This document shows, piece after piece, positions 7,735-15,055 of a DNA stretch of 54,277 nt (within the stretch, counting starts at the first letter, position 1; every line of letters starts with the position of its first letter). The translations under genes and the position numbers were made by a program. This DNA comes from an uncultured Eubacteriales bacterium. GTDB lineage: Bacteria; Bacillota; Clostridia; Christensenellales; Aristaeellaceae. The notes under the pieces are model-generated. The model was not told the DNA's origin. It was given only the letters and a program-made list of their open reading frames with translations, and did no database searches. The stretch spans positions 1 to 54,277 of the forward strand of contig CALVNS010000016.1 in NCBI GenBank assembly GCA_944349855.1. The letters are read 5' to 3'.

Positions 7735-8775
7735 TTACTTCTTGGCCCTGTACTTGCGCATGTCCAGAATACAGGCAAAGAGGATGACGGCGCCCTTGAT
7801 GATGTAGGTGACGTTGCCGGAGATGCCTAGGAACGTCATGCCGCTCATGATGAGCTGCATCATGAACACGCCCAGAATGACGCCGCTGATTCGGCCGGTG
7901 CCGCCGACGAACGACACGCCGCCGATGACGACGGCCGCGATGGCGTCGGACTCATAGTTCAGGCCGAGGGTCGCCGTAGAGGAACCCAGACGGGCCGCCT
8001 CTACAAAGCCGGTATAGCCGTAGAGCGCGCCGGCCAGCATGAACACGCCGACGATCGTAGCCAGCACGTTCACGCCGGAAACGCGCGCGGCCTCCTCGTT
8101 CGAGCCCACGGCGAACATATTCTTGCCGAACGTCGTCTTGTTCCAGATCACCCACATGAGCGCCGTGAGGATCACGGACAGCAGCACATAGGTCATAACG
8201 GACGTGGTGCCGATTTTGAACAGCGGATGGGTCACAAAGCTGGTGGTGTAGCTCGTGTCCAGGGACGAAACCTGCTTGGAGTTGGAGATGGTCAGATACG
8301 TGCCATACGTGATCATCTGGGTTGCAAGGGTCACGATAAACGGATGCAGCTTGAACTTGCCCATGCAGTAGCCGTTGACCAGGCCTACGATCGCGCCAAT
8401 GACCATGACCAGCAGGATGACCAGGATCAACGGCTGCGGGCCAATACCCGTCAGGATCTTGCCGTTGGCGTCGGCCTTCTGCAACAGGATGGCCGCGACG
8501 AACGCCGTCATGCCGGCCACACGGCCGCCGGAAAGGTCGGTACCCGCCAAGACGATACAGCCCGCGACGCCCAGCGCCATCGGCAGACGGGCGGCCGTCA
8601 GCGAGAGAATGTTCACCAGCGAAGGCACGGAGAAGAATGCCGGCTTTTGAATCTGCACATAGATGGCCAGCAGCAGAATGATGATGATCATTGCATGATC
8701 CAGGATCCAGTTGACAACGGCGTGCCGCTTCTCCTTTGCGGGCAACGCCTTGTAAGCTTCCAGTTTCTCAGACAT
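7735..8775 (-). CDS. mglC: Galactose/methyl galactoside ABC transporter permease
   Basis: This 346-residue polytopic protein belongs to the BPD_transp_2 (RbsC/MglC) permease family. It has about ten hydrophobic segments, the family blocks LAGTDLSGGRVAGMTAF and NYESDAIAAVVIGGVSFVGGTGRISGVILGVFMM, and a basic C-terminus (MRKYRAKK). The long N-terminal cytoplasmic part and the GIGPQPLILVILLVMVIGAIVGLVNG segment resemble MglC more than RbsC. It forms the membrane channel of the galactoside importer with MglA and MglB. It follows mglA by 16 bp, and a strong terminator comes next. Sugar specificity rests on the MglB resemblance. Confidence 0.9.
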   Translation of the reverse strand: MSEKLEAYKALPAKEKRHAVVNWILDHAMIIIILLLAIYVQIQKPAFFSVPSLVNILSLTAARLPMALGVAGCIVLAGTDLSGGRVAGMTAFVAAILLQKADANGKILTGIGPQPLILVILLVMVIGAIVGLVNGYCMGKFKLHPFIVTLATQMITYGTYLTISNSKQVSSLDTSYTTSFVTHPLFKIGTTSVMTYVLLSVILTALMWVIWNKTTFGKNMFAVGSNEEAARVSGVNVLATIVGVFMLAGALYGYTGFVEAARLGSSTATLGLNYESDAIAAVVIGGVSFVGGTGRISGVILGVFMMQLIMSGMTFLGISGNVTYIIKGAVILFACILDMRKYRAKK

Positions 8776-8791
8776 GGTTTCGTCGTCCTCC

Positions 8792-10300
8792 TTACGCGTA
8801 TTTAGCAGCCAAGGTCATGATTTCTTCCTGCGACGTGTTGTTGGCGTCCACTTCGCCGGCGATTCTGCCGCCGGACATGACGATAATCCGATCACACACG
8901 CCCAGGAGTTCAGGCATCTCGGAGGATACCATGACGACCGACTTACCGCTCTTCGCCAGATCCTGAATCAGTTCGTAAATTTCATACTTTGCGCCCACGT
9001 CGATGCCGCGGGTCGGCTCATCCAGCAGCAGAATGTCGGGGCTGGTGAGCATCCAGCGTCCAAAGATGACCTTTTGCTGATTGCCGCCCGAGAGAGCCGA
9101 GATCTTCGTCTTTTGGCTCGGCGTCTTGATGTGCATGGCATTGATCATCTTGCTCGTGGCCTCGGCCATCTTCTTGTCGCTGAGGAGCGGGCCGCTCTTA
9201 TACTTTTTGAGGCTGGAGATGACGGTGTTTTCGCGAATATTGAGGATGCCCAAAATGCCTGTCGCGCGACGCTCTTCCGTCAGCAGCGCAAAACCGTTCT
9301 TGATGGAGTCCTTTGGGTTCTTGTTGGCCACCAGGTGGCCGTCCTTGTAGATCTTGCCCGACTTGCGCGTCGCGTTGCCAAAGATGTTCTCCAGCAGCTC
9401 GGTGCGTCCGGAGCTGTCCAGGCCCGCAACGCCCAGGATCTCGCCCCGCTTGAGGGTGAACGAAGCGTCCTTCAGGTGGGAATACATGGCCGTGAGGCCC
9501 TCCACCCTGAGGATATCCTGATCGCTGATGTTCCCGCTCTTGGGCGGGAAGCGGTTGGTCAGCGGGCGGCCGACCATCAGACGGATGATCTCCTCCATCG
9601 TCAATTCCTTGGCGGGGCGAGTGGCCACCCACTGTCCGTCACGCATGACGGTTACCTCGTCGGAAATGCGCAGGATCTCCTCCATCTTGTGCGAGATGTA
9701 CACGATGCCGCAGCCGCGCTTTTTCAACATGTCAATGATCTGGAACAGGTGCTCCACTTCGGTCTCCGTCAGCGAGGAGGTGGGCTCGTCAAAGACGATG
9801 ATCTTCGAATTGAAGGACACGGCCTTGGCAATCTCCACCATCTGGCGCTGGGAGACAGGCATGGTGCTCATCACCTGACGGGGATTGACCTTGAGGCCCA
9901 GTTCGTTGAAAACCCTGAGCGTATCCGCGTAGGACTGTTTGTCCGAAACGAGGGGCAGATGCTTCACCACTTTGGGGTAGCGTCCCAGCCAAAGGTTATC
10001 CATCACCGTGCGCTTGAGCGCCTGGTTGAGCTCCTGGTGCACCATGGCCACGCCGTTGTCCAGCGCCTCTTTGGAGGATTTAAACTCGATTTCCTTCCCC
10101 TCCAGATAGATGTGGCCGGCGTCCTTGGAGTAGATGCCAAACAGGCACTTCATCAGTGTGGATTTTCCGGCGCCGTTTTCGCCCATCAGGGCATGTACGG
10201 TGCCAGCCTTGACCGTAAGCTGTGCATTGTCCAGCGCCTTCACGCCCGGAAAGCTCTTGCAGATGCCTTCCATGCGAAGAAGTACGTTTTGTTCTTCCAT
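8792..10300 (-). CDS. mglA: Galactose/methyl galactoside ABC transporter ATP-binding protein
   Basis: This 502-residue protein is a tandem ABC ATPase of the sugar-importer class. The first domain has Walker A GENGAGKST, a non-canonical signature (PVSQRQMVEIAKA) and Walker B IIVFDEPTSSL. The second has a degenerate P-loop (GLDSSGRTELLENIF), canonical signature LSGGNQQKV and Walker B ILLLDEPTRGIDVG. This asymmetry, with only the first P-loop intact and only the second signature canonical, is normal for MglA/RbsA. It powers sugar import with MglC and MglB. The ATG at 10300 has AGGAAGGAGCAGC upstream. A stem-loop at 10376-10402 separates it from mglB. Confidence 0.92.
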   Translation of the reverse strand: MEEQNVLLRMEGICKSFPGVKALDNAQLTVKAGTVHALMGENGAGKSTLMKCLFGIYSKDAGHIYLEGKEIEFKSSKEALDNGVAMVHQELNQALKRTVMDNLWLGRYPKVVKHLPLVSDKQSYADTLRVFNELGLKVNPRQVMSTMPVSQRQMVEIAKAVSFNSKIIVFDEPTSSLTETEVEHLFQIIDMLKKRGCGIVYISHKMEEILRISDEVTVMRDGQWVATRPAKELTMEEIIRLMVGRPLTNRFPPKSGNISDQDILRVEGLTAMYSHLKDASFTLKRGEILGVAGLDSSGRTELLENIFGNATRKSGKIYKDGHLVANKNPKDSIKNGFALLTEERRATGILGILNIRENTVISSLKKYKSGPLLSDKKMAEATSKMINAMHIKTPSQKTKISALSGGNQQKVIFGRWMLTSPDILLLDEPTRGIDVGAKYEIYELIQDLAKSGKSVVMVSSEMPELLGVCDRIIVMSGGRIAGEVDANNTSQEEIMTLAAKYA

Positions 10301-10375
10301 ACTGTGGCTGCTCCTTCCTGGCAGAGTTCTCGGAAGCGGAAAAGTGGTCGCTCCGCATACAAATGCGCAAGAATA

Positions 10376-10402
10376 CGGAGGGGCCCCTTTGAGACCCCTC
10401 CG
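10376..10402 (-). terminator. Intercistronic stem-loop between mglB and mglA
   Basis: An 8-bp perfect GC-rich stem (CGGAGGGG with CCCCTCCG, 11-base loop) followed by TATTCTT on the minus strand. It starts 40 bp past the mglB stop and has only a weak T tract, so it is more likely a partial terminator or mRNA-stabilising element that keeps binding-protein levels above the transporter than a full stop. Confidence 0.6.
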
Positions 10403-10441
10403 TTCTGAGTCATCTCAGAAGTTGCCGTCAAAGCTCAGCAA

Positions 10442-11521
10442 TCACTCGCCAGTGTAGACAGCATACGGGATGGTGACCATCCAGTTGTCGATCACAGTGT
10501 AGTTCTCGTTCAGGCCTTCGAACTTGTCCCTGCCGGCAATCAGATTCGCCGTAATGGTGGCTACAGCGTCCGCCATGCCCTCGGCATCCTGCTTGATCGT
10601 GCCGACCATGCGGCCCGTCGCGATGAGTTCCTTCGCCGCGTCGGTCGCATCCACGCCGAAGACCGGGATCACCTTGTCGCCTTCCACACCGGTGTTGTAG
10701 CCGACGTTGGTCAGCGCATTGATTGCGCCAAGCGCCATGTCGTCGTTGTTGCAGATGACGAGCTCAACCATGTTGCCGTTCGCTTCGTTGTACTGCGCCA
10801 GGATGGTGCTCATGTACTCGAAGGAGGCGGTGTTGGACCAGGTGCCGTTCATGTCCACCAGGTACTTGGTGGTCGCCTCGGCGTCGTAGTACTGCAGCGC
10901 CGGCTTGCCGGCAGCGGTCAGCACGGCGTCAGCGTTTTCAACGCCGTACTTCGTGCGCAGGATGGCCTCCTGGTTGGCCTCATCGCCCTTGAACATCACG
11001 TAGGAGATGACGCCGTCGCCGTTGAGGTCGATCTCATCATAGTGCTCCAGCACGTATTCGCCAATCATGGTGCCCTGCATCATGCCGGCTTCCTCGAACT
11101 TCGTGCCGACGAACACGGACTTGTCGTACGAGTTAAACAGGGCCGCCGCCTCGGCATCGTCGGTGGAGACTGCGCGGTTGAAGAACACGGCGGGAATGCC
11201 CCACTGAGCGACCGCGTTCATCAGCGTCTCAGCCGTACCGATGGCGCCGGACTCCACCAGGTTGATGACGACGGCGTTCGTGCCCGTCACCAGAGCCGTG
11301 TTGATGTCGTCGGTCTGGGTCTGCTGGTTGGCGTTGGAGTCCTTGTCCGTCACATTGATGCCCATTTCTTCAAAGGCAGCGTCCAGCGCCGTACGCACAC
11401 TGGTCAGATACACGTCTCCAAACGTATACCAAGAAACCACGACGTCTTCCGCTCCGGCAACGACACAGGTCATCGTCAGGCTCATGACCAGAGCCAGGGC
11501 CAGCGCAAGCATCTTCTTCAT
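10442..11521 (-). CDS. mglB: Galactose/glucose-binding periplasmic-type protein of the Mgl importer
   Basis: This 359-residue substrate-binding protein has a signal peptide (MKKMLALALALVMSLTMTCVVAGAED). Type-I periplasmic-binding-protein blocks follow: DDINTALVTGTNAVVINLVE, FFNRAVSTDD, VELVICNNDDMALGAINAL and VFGVDATDAAKELI. The loop DLNGDGVISYVMFKGD matches the calcium-binding loop of the E. coli galactose-binding protein in sequence and place, which supports galactose/glucose specificity over ribose. The only Cys near the signal peptide (TMTC) fits a lipobox poorly, so anchoring is unclear. It is the first gene of mglBAC, behind a perfect promoter at 11618-11646. Confidence 0.9.
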   Translation of the reverse strand: MKKMLALALALVMSLTMTCVVAGAEDVVVSWYTFGDVYLTSVRTALDAAFEEMGINVTDKDSNANQQTQTDDINTALVTGTNAVVINLVESGAIGTAETLMNAVAQWGIPAVFFNRAVSTDDAEAAALFNSYDKSVFVGTKFEEAGMMQGTMIGEYVLEHYDEIDLNGDGVISYVMFKGDEANQEAILRTKYGVENADAVLTAAGKPALQYYDAEATTKYLVDMNGTWSNTASFEYMSTILAQYNEANGNMVELVICNNDDMALGAINALTNVGYNTGVEGDKVIPVFGVDATDAAKELIATGRMVGTIKQDAEGMADAVATITANLIAGRDKFEGLNENYTVIDNWMVTIPYAVYTGE

Positions 11522-11546
11522 GGGAATGCACCTCTTCTTTTTATTT

Positions 11547-11565
11547 CAGCAGGCCAATCCTGCTG
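11547..11565. promoter_or_regulatory. 7-bp inverted repeat in the mglB 5' leader
   Basis: CAGCAGG-ccaat-CCTGCTG lies between the predicted transcription start and the mglB start codon. It could be a repressor operator or a leader hairpin; the sequence does not decide. Confidence 0.4.
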
Positions 11566-11617
11566 ATTTACACGATTATTGGGGGCATTTTTTTGACATC
11601 TTATCCGATACACATCT

Positions 11618-11646
11618 ATTATAATTCCATTTTTCGTGGATGTCAA
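11618..11646 (-). promoter_or_regulatory. Consensus sigma-A promoter of mglBAC
   Basis: On the minus strand TTGACA (11641-11646), a 17-base spacer, TATAAT (11618-11623). Both hexamers match consensus exactly. The leader to the mglB ATG is about 90 nt. Confidence 0.9.
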
Positions 11647-11753
11647 TGTGCGAATTGCGCCTTTTACATGTATATTCAAAGTTTCTGCCGGCGACGCGCA
11701 AGCGCTCCGAAAGCTGCCTCCACGGGCTCGCCCATGCGCCGCACAGGCGCAAG

Positions 11754-11788
11754 AAAAAAGGAATCCACCCCCTCAAGAAGCGGATTCC
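11754..11788 (-). terminator. Terminator of the rubrerythrin transcript
   Basis: On the minus strand GGAATCC pairs with GGATTCC (11782-11788 with 11760-11766, 15-base loop), followed by six T residues, about 25 bp past the stop at 11813. Confidence 0.85.
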
Positions 11789-11812
11789 ATAGAGCTCCTG
11801 CTGCCCGGCCTC

Positions 11813-12943
11813 TTACTTGCCGAAGTAGCGGTTGAGCAGGCCCTCAAACGCCTTGCCGTGACGGGCTTCGTCGCGCGCCATCTCGTGCACGGTGTCATGG
11901 ATGGCGTCCAGGCCCAGCGCCTTGGCCTTCTTGGCCAGCTCGGTCTTGCCCATCGTCGCGCCGTTCTCGGCCTCGACGCGCACGGTGAGGTTCTCCTTGG
12001 TGGAGGGGCTCACGACCTCGCCCAGCAGCTCGGCGAACTTGGCGGCATGCTCGGCCTCTTCATAGGCGGCCTTCTCCCAGTACAGGCCGATCTCCGGGTA
12101 GCCCTCGCGGTGCGCGGCGCGCGCCATGGCCAGGTACATGCCGACCTCGGTGCACTCGCCCACGAAGTTGGCGCGCAGGCCCTCCTTGATCTCCTCGTCC
12201 ACGTCCTTGGCCACGCCGATCACATGCTCGGACGCCCAGACCTTGCCCTCGGTCTGCTCGATGAACTTCTCACCGGGCACGCCGCACACCGGGCACTTTT
12301 CGGGCGGGGTGTCGCCCTCGTGGACATAGCCGCAAACGGGACATACAAACTTCTTCATGGTGGGTTCCTCCTTGATTTTTGTCATTATAGGTTGTGCTTC
12401 TTGCACGGGGGAGCTGTTTTGGACCGCCTGGGGCGGCACGTAGGTCGTGGCATTCTTGGGCGTCTTGCCCTTGACGACCTTGTGGTAGTAGTCGTAGGTC
12501 ATGGGCTGGCCGCCCGCGACCATCTGCGCTGCGTCGACGCGAATGAAGAAGAGCGTGTGCGTGGACAGCTCATGCCGGTCCACCACCGTGCCCAGGATGC
12601 AGGCGACTGCGCTTTGAAGGACCGGCAGCCCTTCCGTCAGCACATAGGGAATGGCAGCGAATTTATCCATATCCCGGCCGGAGCGAAAGCCCAGCGTGCC
12701 GATCGTCAGCGGCTTCTCATCCTGGGCGATGACGCTCAGGGCCACGCGGCCCGTCCGTTCGATCGCGCCGTGGGTATCGTTGTCGCGGTTGATGCACACG
12801 CCCAACACCGGCGGCACAGCCGTCACCTGAAAGCAGGTGTTGGCGATACAGCCCGCGGGCCTTTCTCCATCCATCGCCGTCACGGCATACAGGCCATAGG
12901 ACATCTGGTTGAGCGCGTCAAAGTCGATTGCCAGAAGAATCAC
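11813..12943 (-). CDS. Flavin reductase-rubrerythrin fusion (Hrb-like), with an internal rubrerythrin start
   Basis: The 376-residue frame joins two proteins. Residues 1 to about 165 are a flavin reductase domain ([30 protein letters not shown]-like block, [19 protein letters not shown]), as in flavoredoxin/Hrb. From Met196 a rubrerythrin follows: a rubredoxin-like knuckle ([21 protein letters not shown]), then a ferritin-like domain with diiron ligands ([43 protein letters not shown]). The likely role is reduction of peroxide and perhaps oxygen in an anaerobe. An ATG at 12358 has its own AAGGAGGAACCC, so an 181-residue rubrerythrin may also be made separately. The fusion's start is uncertain: GTG at 12943 overlaps GGAGGTG, while CTG at 12934 is spaced eight bases from it. 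It lies 9 bp after the PerR-like gene. Confidence 0.85.
   Translation of the reverse strand: MILLAIDFDALNQMSYGLYAVTAMDGERPAGCIANTCFQVTAVPPVLGVCINRDNDTHGAIERTGRVALSVIAQDEKPLTIGTLGFRSGRDMDKFAAIPYVLTEGLPVLQSAVACILGTVVDRHELSTHTLFFIRVDAAQMVAGGQPMTYDYYHKVVKGKTPKNATTYVPPQAVQNSSPVQEAQPIMTKIKEEPTMKKFVCPVCGYVHEGDTPPEKCPVCGVPGEKFIEQTEGKVWASEHVIGVAKDVDEEIKEGLRANFVGECTEVGMYLAMARAAHREGYPEIGLYWEKAAYEEAEHAAKFAELLGEVVSPSTKENLTVRVEAENGATMGKTELAKKAKALGLDAIHDTVHEMARDEARHGKAFEGLLNRYFGK
12359..12377 (-). promoter_or_regulatory. Internal ribosome-binding site inside the fusion ORF
   Basis: Minus-strand AAGGAGGAACCCACC directly precedes ATG at 12358, where stand-alone rubrerythrins normally begin ([11 protein letters not shown]). 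It decides a plausible second start. Confidence 0.65.
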
Positions 12944-12952
12944 CTCCGCGTA

Positions 12953-13339
12953 TTATTGTTGCTCCTTTTTTTCCTGCGCGATACATGCCGCGCACAGGCC
13001 GCCGGCGGTCACCCCGACCCGGTCGACCCGGTGGCCGAAAAGCGCCCCCGCCTCCCGCGCCACGCCCGTCACGTCGCACGCGACGTCGATTACCTGCCGG
13101 CATCGTTCGCAGACGAAGTGCATGTGGTTTTCGCGCGCATATTCATAGTAGGCGCTGCGCTGGCCGAGGTTCAGCTTGCGGATCTGCCCCATGCGTTCGA
13201 GCTGCTCGAGGCTGCGGTAGACCGTCGCCTGTCCCACGTCCGGCAGCCGGCGGACGATCTCCTCCGCCGTCAGATGTATCCGCTGCTCGCTGAGCACGGC
13301 GAGCACCTGACGGCCCTGTCTGCTGATCTTTCCATTCAT
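12953..13339 (-). CDS. Fur family transcriptional regulator, PerR-like
   Basis: This 128-residue protein has the Fur winged helix (LTAEEIVRRLPDVGQATVYRSLEQLERMGQIRKL) and metal-binding C-terminal half with HMHFVCERCRQ and a second Cys pair in GGLCAACIAQ, the structural zinc site. PerR assignment is inferred because the next gene encodes a peroxide-defence rubrerythrin; Fur or Zur would share these motifs. The ATG at 13339 lies eight bases after GAGAGG; a GTG nine bases upstream is less well placed. It has a consensus promoter and a palindrome between -10 and start codon, suggesting autoregulation. Confidence 0.85.
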   Translation of the reverse strand: MNGKISRQGRQVLAVLSEQRIHLTAEEIVRRLPDVGQATVYRSLEQLERMGQIRKLNLGQRSAYYEYARENHMHFVCERCRQVIDVACDVTGVAREAGALFGHRVDRVGVTAGGLCAACIAQEKKEQQ

Positions 13340-13366
13340 GCTCGCCACCTCTCTCGTCGTTAAATG

Positions 13367-13381
13367 TGATATTCTTTATCA
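13367..13381. promoter_or_regulatory. Probable PerR/Fur operator (perfect inverted repeat)
   Basis: TGATATTCTTTATCA, a 5-bp inverted repeat with 5-base spacer, lies just downstream of the -10 box of the perR-like promoter. It resembles the AT-rich operators of Fur-family repressors. Confidence 0.6.
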
Positions 13382-13383
13382 TG

Positions 13384-13412
13384 AATATAGCACGTTTATT
13401 CTTTCTTGTCAA
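13384..13412 (-). promoter_or_regulatory. Sigma-A promoter of the perR-like/rubrerythrin operon
   Basis: On the minus strand TTGACA (13407-13412), 17 bases, TATATT (13384-13389). Confidence 0.85.
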
Positions 13413-13429
13413 GTATTTTTGAAAAATAA

Positions 13430-13442
13430 AATGAGAATCATT
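13430..13442. promoter_or_regulatory. Fur-box-like palindrome upstream of the perR-like promoter
   Basis: AATGAGAATCATT is a perfect 5-3-5 palindrome and matches the core of the classic iron/Fur box. It lies 17 bp upstream of the -35 box and may bind the same or another Fur-family protein. Confidence 0.55.
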
Positions 13443-13509
13443 CCTGATGTTGCGCGTAAAGAGAGGACGGTTGCCTGTCGGCATGCCGCCCTCTGTGCTC
13501 GTGCCCCGC

Positions 13510-14352
13510 TTACGCCTTTTCCAGGTACGTCACCACGCAGGCGCCCGGGCCCGCATGCGCGCCCACAACGCACCCCACGGGATACATCGGCCCCTCCAGT
13601 CCCAGGTCCGCGTGCAACCGCTCGCGCAGGGCCTGCGCCTTTTCGTCCGTCATCGTGTAGCCAAAGTAGACGGGGCAGGTTTCATCCACGCCCTTGCCTG
13701 CCTGAACGGCTTGCGATATCTTGGCGTAGGCGGCGTGCAGGCCGCGGGCCTTGCCCATGACGCTGAGCGCACCGTCCTGCAGCGACAGCAGCGGCTTGAC
13801 GTTGAGCAGCGAACCGACCACGGCCGCCGAGCGGGAGAGGCGTCCGCCCCGGCAGAGATATTCCAGCGTATCGACCACCGCGTACAGGCGCAGCCGGCCG
13901 CGCGCCGCTTCCACAGCCGCGGCGATGGACGCGGCGTCCATGCCCTGATCGCGCAGGCGCAGCGCATACTCGACCAGCAGGCGCAGGCCGGTGATGGTCG
14001 TGCGCGAGTCGACGATGTGGATGTCCTCACACCCGCACAGGTCCCGCGCGATCACTGCGCTCTGCATCGTGCCGCTCAGCGTGCTCGAGATAGACAGCAC
14101 CACGGCGCTGTCCCCTGCGGCCTTCACGCGCTCGAAGATCGTCAGAAAGTCATCCGGCGCGGGTTGCGAGGTCGTCGGCTGCTCCTTGCCGGACGTCAAC
14201 CGCTTATAAAACGCGGGCATGTCGATGTCCACGCCCTCCCGATAGGCATCCTGGCCAAAGATCACCTTCAGCGGGATCATCTCCACGCCCAGCCGCTGCG
14301 CCTCCGCAGGGGTGATATCGCTCGTGGAATCGGTAATCAAATGAACTGCCAT
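13510..14352 (-). CDS. DegV family fatty-acid-binding protein
   Basis: This 280-residue protein matches the DegV/FakB fold. The N-terminus has VHLITDSTSDITPAEAQRLGVEMIPLKV, the fatty-acid-site segment is TSGKEQPTTSQPAPDDFL, and SISSTLSGTMQSA and the VVDTLEYLCRGGRLSRSAAVVGSLLNVKP helix follow. Family members deliver fatty acids to FakA kinase for phospholipid synthesis; no fakA is visible here, so the partner would be elsewhere. The ATG at 14352 is preceded by AAAGGAGAACGCCC. A consensus promoter lies at 14388-14415 with a TGAGAATCA box upstream, hinting at control shared with the PerR-like gene. Confidence 0.88.
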   Translation of the reverse strand: MAVHLITDSTSDITPAEAQRLGVEMIPLKVIFGQDAYREGVDIDMPAFYKRLTSGKEQPTTSQPAPDDFLTIFERVKAAGDSAVVLSISSTLSGTMQSAVIARDLCGCEDIHIVDSRTTITGLRLLVEYALRLRDQGMDAASIAAAVEAARGRLRLYAVVDTLEYLCRGGRLSRSAAVVGSLLNVKPLLSLQDGALSVMGKARGLHAAYAKISQAVQAGKGVDETCPVYFGYTMTDEKAQALRERLHADLGLEGPMYPVGCVVGAHAGPGACVVTYLEKA

Positions 14353-14387
14353 GGGCGTTCTCCTTTACGTCATGATTTCGGCTTCTC

Positions 14388-14415
14388 ATTATACCGCAAA
14401 TTCTTTGAATGTCAA
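14388..14415 (-). promoter_or_regulatory. Consensus sigma-A promoter of the degV-family gene
   Basis: On the minus strand TTGACA (14410-14415), 16 bases, TATAAT (14388-14393). Confidence 0.85.
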
Positions 14416-14425
14416 GTAATTTATT

Positions 14426-14436
14426 TTGAGAATCAA
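14426..14436. promoter_or_regulatory. TTGAGAATCAA palindrome upstream of the degV-family promoter
   Basis: A perfect 4-3-4 palindrome, 10 bp upstream of the -35 box. It shares the core TGAGAATCA with the box at 13430-13442. The rest of the gap 14437-14583 is AT-rich with no gene visible. Confidence 0.45.
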
Positions 14437-14583
14437 TATTTCTGAGAGACCTTCTCATTTGCTCGTCAAAATTCGTCCTCCGCCCCAAAAAATCAAGAAC
14501 TTTTTTCCACTCAAAATGTATGCATTGCATAATTTGCTTGTCGAATTTTTTGCAACTTCACGAAAAGACACACTTTCTGATAC

Positions 14584-14612
14584 TTTACACATACAAATTC
14601 TATTTGTATACT
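14584..14612 (+). promoter_or_regulatory. Sigma-A promoter of the XRE regulator
   Basis: TTTACA (14584-14589), 17-base spacer, TATACT (14607-14612), 30 bp before the start codon. Confidence 0.85.
14591..14609. promoter_or_regulatory. Perfect palindromic operator over the XRE promoter
   Basis: ATACAAAT-TCT-ATTTGTAT is an 8-bp inverted repeat filling the spacer and overlapping the -10 box. Its placement is right for autorepression by the XRE protein encoded next. Confidence 0.65.
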
Positions 14613-14642
14613 ATATCTATAGATGGACGGGAGGAAGTGCTT

Positions 14643-14963
14643 ATGGTACGATTCGGCGAAAGATTAAAAGCCGCGCGCAACGCGAAGCGACTGAGCCAGC
14701 AGGCGTTGGCCGACATCATTGGCAAGAGTCTGAACACCATCGGCCTGTACGAGCGCGGGCTGCGTCAGCCCAGTCTGGAGACGCTGTGTCTGCTGGCCGA
14801 CACGTTGGAAGTGTCGGTGGACTACCTGCTTGCACGTACGGAAGTCAAGAAGTACGACTTGGCAGCCCTGGAGGGGGAAGCGCCCGCGCTTTCCACGATG
14901 AGCGTTCCCCGCGAATGGGAAGAGCGGCTGCGTCGCGTTGAAGTTCAACTGGGTCTCATCTGA
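14643..14963 (+). CDS. XRE family transcriptional regulator
   Basis: This 106-residue protein has a Cro/C1-type helix-turn-helix at about 3-60 (GERLKAARNAKRLSQQALADIIGKSLNTIGLYERG, PSLETLCLLADTLEVSVDYLL). A short tail follows with an amphipathic segment near the C-terminus (WEERLRRVEVQLG) that may mediate dimerisation. The ATG at 14643 is spaced eight bases from GGGAGG. A palindrome overlapping its own -10 box suggests autorepression. It stands alone between divergent degV and convergent ROK genes, so its regulon is unknown. Confidence 0.85.
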   Translation: MVRFGERLKAARNAKRLSQQALADIIGKSLNTIGLYERGLRQPSLETLCLLADTLEVSVDYLLARTEVKKYDLAALEGEAPALSTMSVPREWEERLRRVEVQLGLI

Positions 14964-15001
14964 TGTCGCCCGATCGCGCGGCGAAGGGACGGCAACAACA
15001 T

Positions 15002-15033
15002 CGCCCCCGGCGGAATGCATTCCGCCGGGGGCG
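15002..15033. terminator. Perfect 32-nt dyad between convergent genes
   Basis: A GC-rich palindrome without a loop gap (CGCCCCCGGCGGAATG and its complement) lies between the xre stop at 14963 and the ROK kinase stop at 15056. It lacks a clear T tract on either strand but probably works as a bidirectional terminator. Confidence 0.65.
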
Positions 15034-15055
15034 CCGTCTTGGGATTCGATTCTGC

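Noticed and set aside
8792-10300. The degenerate second P-loop of MglA as a sign of decay
   Set aside because: Asymmetric domains are normal in the MglA/RbsA class of sugar importers.
11593-11622. A plus-strand TTGACA-18-TATTAT facing away from mglB
   Set aside because: No plus-strand gene follows, and it overlaps the perfect mglB promoter on the other strand. It could be an antisense start, but nothing supports that.
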